From Flavobacterium psychrophilum (GTDB taxonomy: Bacteria; Bacteroidota; Bacteroidia; Flavobacteriales; Flavobacteriaceae): a stretch of 15,344 nucleotides of DNA. Positions 14,950 through 15,344 of this stretch are shown here, piece by piece; the first letter of the stretch is position 1; each line of letters starts with the position of its first letter. The notes beneath the pieces were generated by a model. That model made no database searches, was not told the DNA's origin, and saw only the letters and a list, made by a program, of their open reading frames with translations. The DNA is taken from NCBI GenBank assembly GCA_945869365.1, contig CAMBOW010000042.1, positions 1 to 15,344 of the forward strand. The letters run 5' to 3'. A program made the translations under genes and the position numbers.

Positions 14950-15344
14950 ATGCTACGATATTTCAAACAAGCCCGTATCTTATTCCTAGTTTTAGGCCTT
15001 TTTTCGGTACTTATCATTGGGTTGTTTTATACCGCACTAAAACCCAAAAAGTCTTTGCCCATCTTCAATCCCGCCGATGTAAATCCAGAATTGGTTGACA
15101 GTACCGTGCAATACATTCGCAAGTACCACAAAATTCCGGCCTTTTCGTTTGTGAATCAAAACGGTAAAATCATCACCGACAAAAACTATAAAGGCAAAAT
15201 TTATGTAGCCGATTTCTTTTTTACTACCTGCGGTTCCATTTGCCCCAAAATGACCAACAATATGGCGTTGGTACAACAAGCTTACTTAACGGACTCACGG
15301 GTAATGTTTTTATCCCATACCGTTTTTCCCGAGATCGATTCGGT
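14950..15344 (+). CDS. SCO1/SenC/PrrC family copper chaperone-like protein (3'-truncated by window edge)
   Basis: The first ~131 codons of a membrane-anchored thioredoxin-fold protein. SCO proteins deliver copper to the CuA site of cytochrome c oxidase or act as thiol-disulfide factors in the periplasm. An N-terminal anchor spans ~9-29 (LFLVLGLFSVLIIGLFYTAL). The fold begins near IPAFSFVNQNGKIIT, with YVADFFFTTCGSICPKMT carrying the CxxxCP metal/thiol motif at Cys94 and Cys98. FLSHTVFPEIDS near the edge fits the next conserved strand; family members often have VDP here, whereas this protein reads VFP. The distal histidine copper ligand lies beyond the window. The start is the first ATG after the promoter-like TAGTTTTG and directly precedes the anchor. 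The gene diverges from the M13 peptidase gene and is open at the right edge. Confidence 0.88.
   Translation, partial: MLRYFKQARILFLVLGLFSVLIIGLFYTALKPKKSLPIFNPADVNPELVDSTVQYIRKYHKIPAFSFVNQNGKIITDKNYKGKIYVADFFFTTCGSICPKMTNNMALVQQAYLTDSRVMFLSHTVFPEIDS

Noticed and set aside
1..15344. Mobile elements, CRISPR array, toxin-antitoxin or defence island
   Set aside because: No transposase, integrase, long direct or inverted repeats, spacer-repeat pattern or recognisable defence gene was found on either strand.

Overview
The window reads as ordinary chromosome of a Flavobacteriaceae-like member of the Bacteroidota. Evidence: a secreted protease ending in a type IX secretion (T9SS) C-terminal sorting domain, several upstream elements matching the phylum's -7 promoter consensus TAnnTTTG, mostly poor Shine-Dalgarno sites, moderate-to-low GC by eye, and close resemblance of every recognisable protein to flavobacterial versions. 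No tRNA, rRNA, CRISPR array, insertion sequence, integrase or phage gene is visible. The largest non-coding gap is about 214 bases (8966-9179).

Layout. 1-1458 (+) is the C-terminal part of mfd, the transcription-repair coupling factor, cut by the left edge. It converges through a shared hairpin terminator on a secreted metzincin protease (1489-3648, -) with fibronectin III, CUB-like and T9SS sorting domains. Next on the minus strand is a translationally coupled pair: an S66 LD-carboxypeptidase (4092-4988) followed by a YraN-family nuclease-fold protein (3718-4092). metG (5158-7212, +) diverges from this pair. Then come a second coupled pair, a HAD phosphatase (7273-7962) and a chloramphenicol-acetyltransferase-like protein (7962-8591), and a convergent short ssb (8639-8965, -) that lacks the usual acidic tail.

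The right part holds a compact plus-strand operon (9180-12708) whose three genes overlap by ATGA junctions: a small four-cysteine zinc-ribbon-like protein of unknown function, a multi-pass M28 metallopeptidase resembling the ERMP1/Fxna type, and an atypical SDR oxidoreductase of YeeZ type. Its leader carries two sets of short direct repeats. The operon ends in a strong bidirectional terminator shared with a convergent secreted M13 (neprilysin/PepO-like) peptidase gene (12757-14823, -). Divergent from that, a SCO1/SenC copper-chaperone-like gene begins at 14950 and runs off the right edge.

Most of this is housekeeping (repair, translation, cell wall recycling, envelope proteolysis, probable cytochrome oxidase assembly). 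I do not see a convincing undescribed defence, mobile or biosynthetic system. The least explained parts are the zinc-ribbon/M28/SDR operon with its repeat-bearing leader, the palindrome upstream of the tail-less ssb, and the CAT-like enzyme coupled to a HAD phosphatase.
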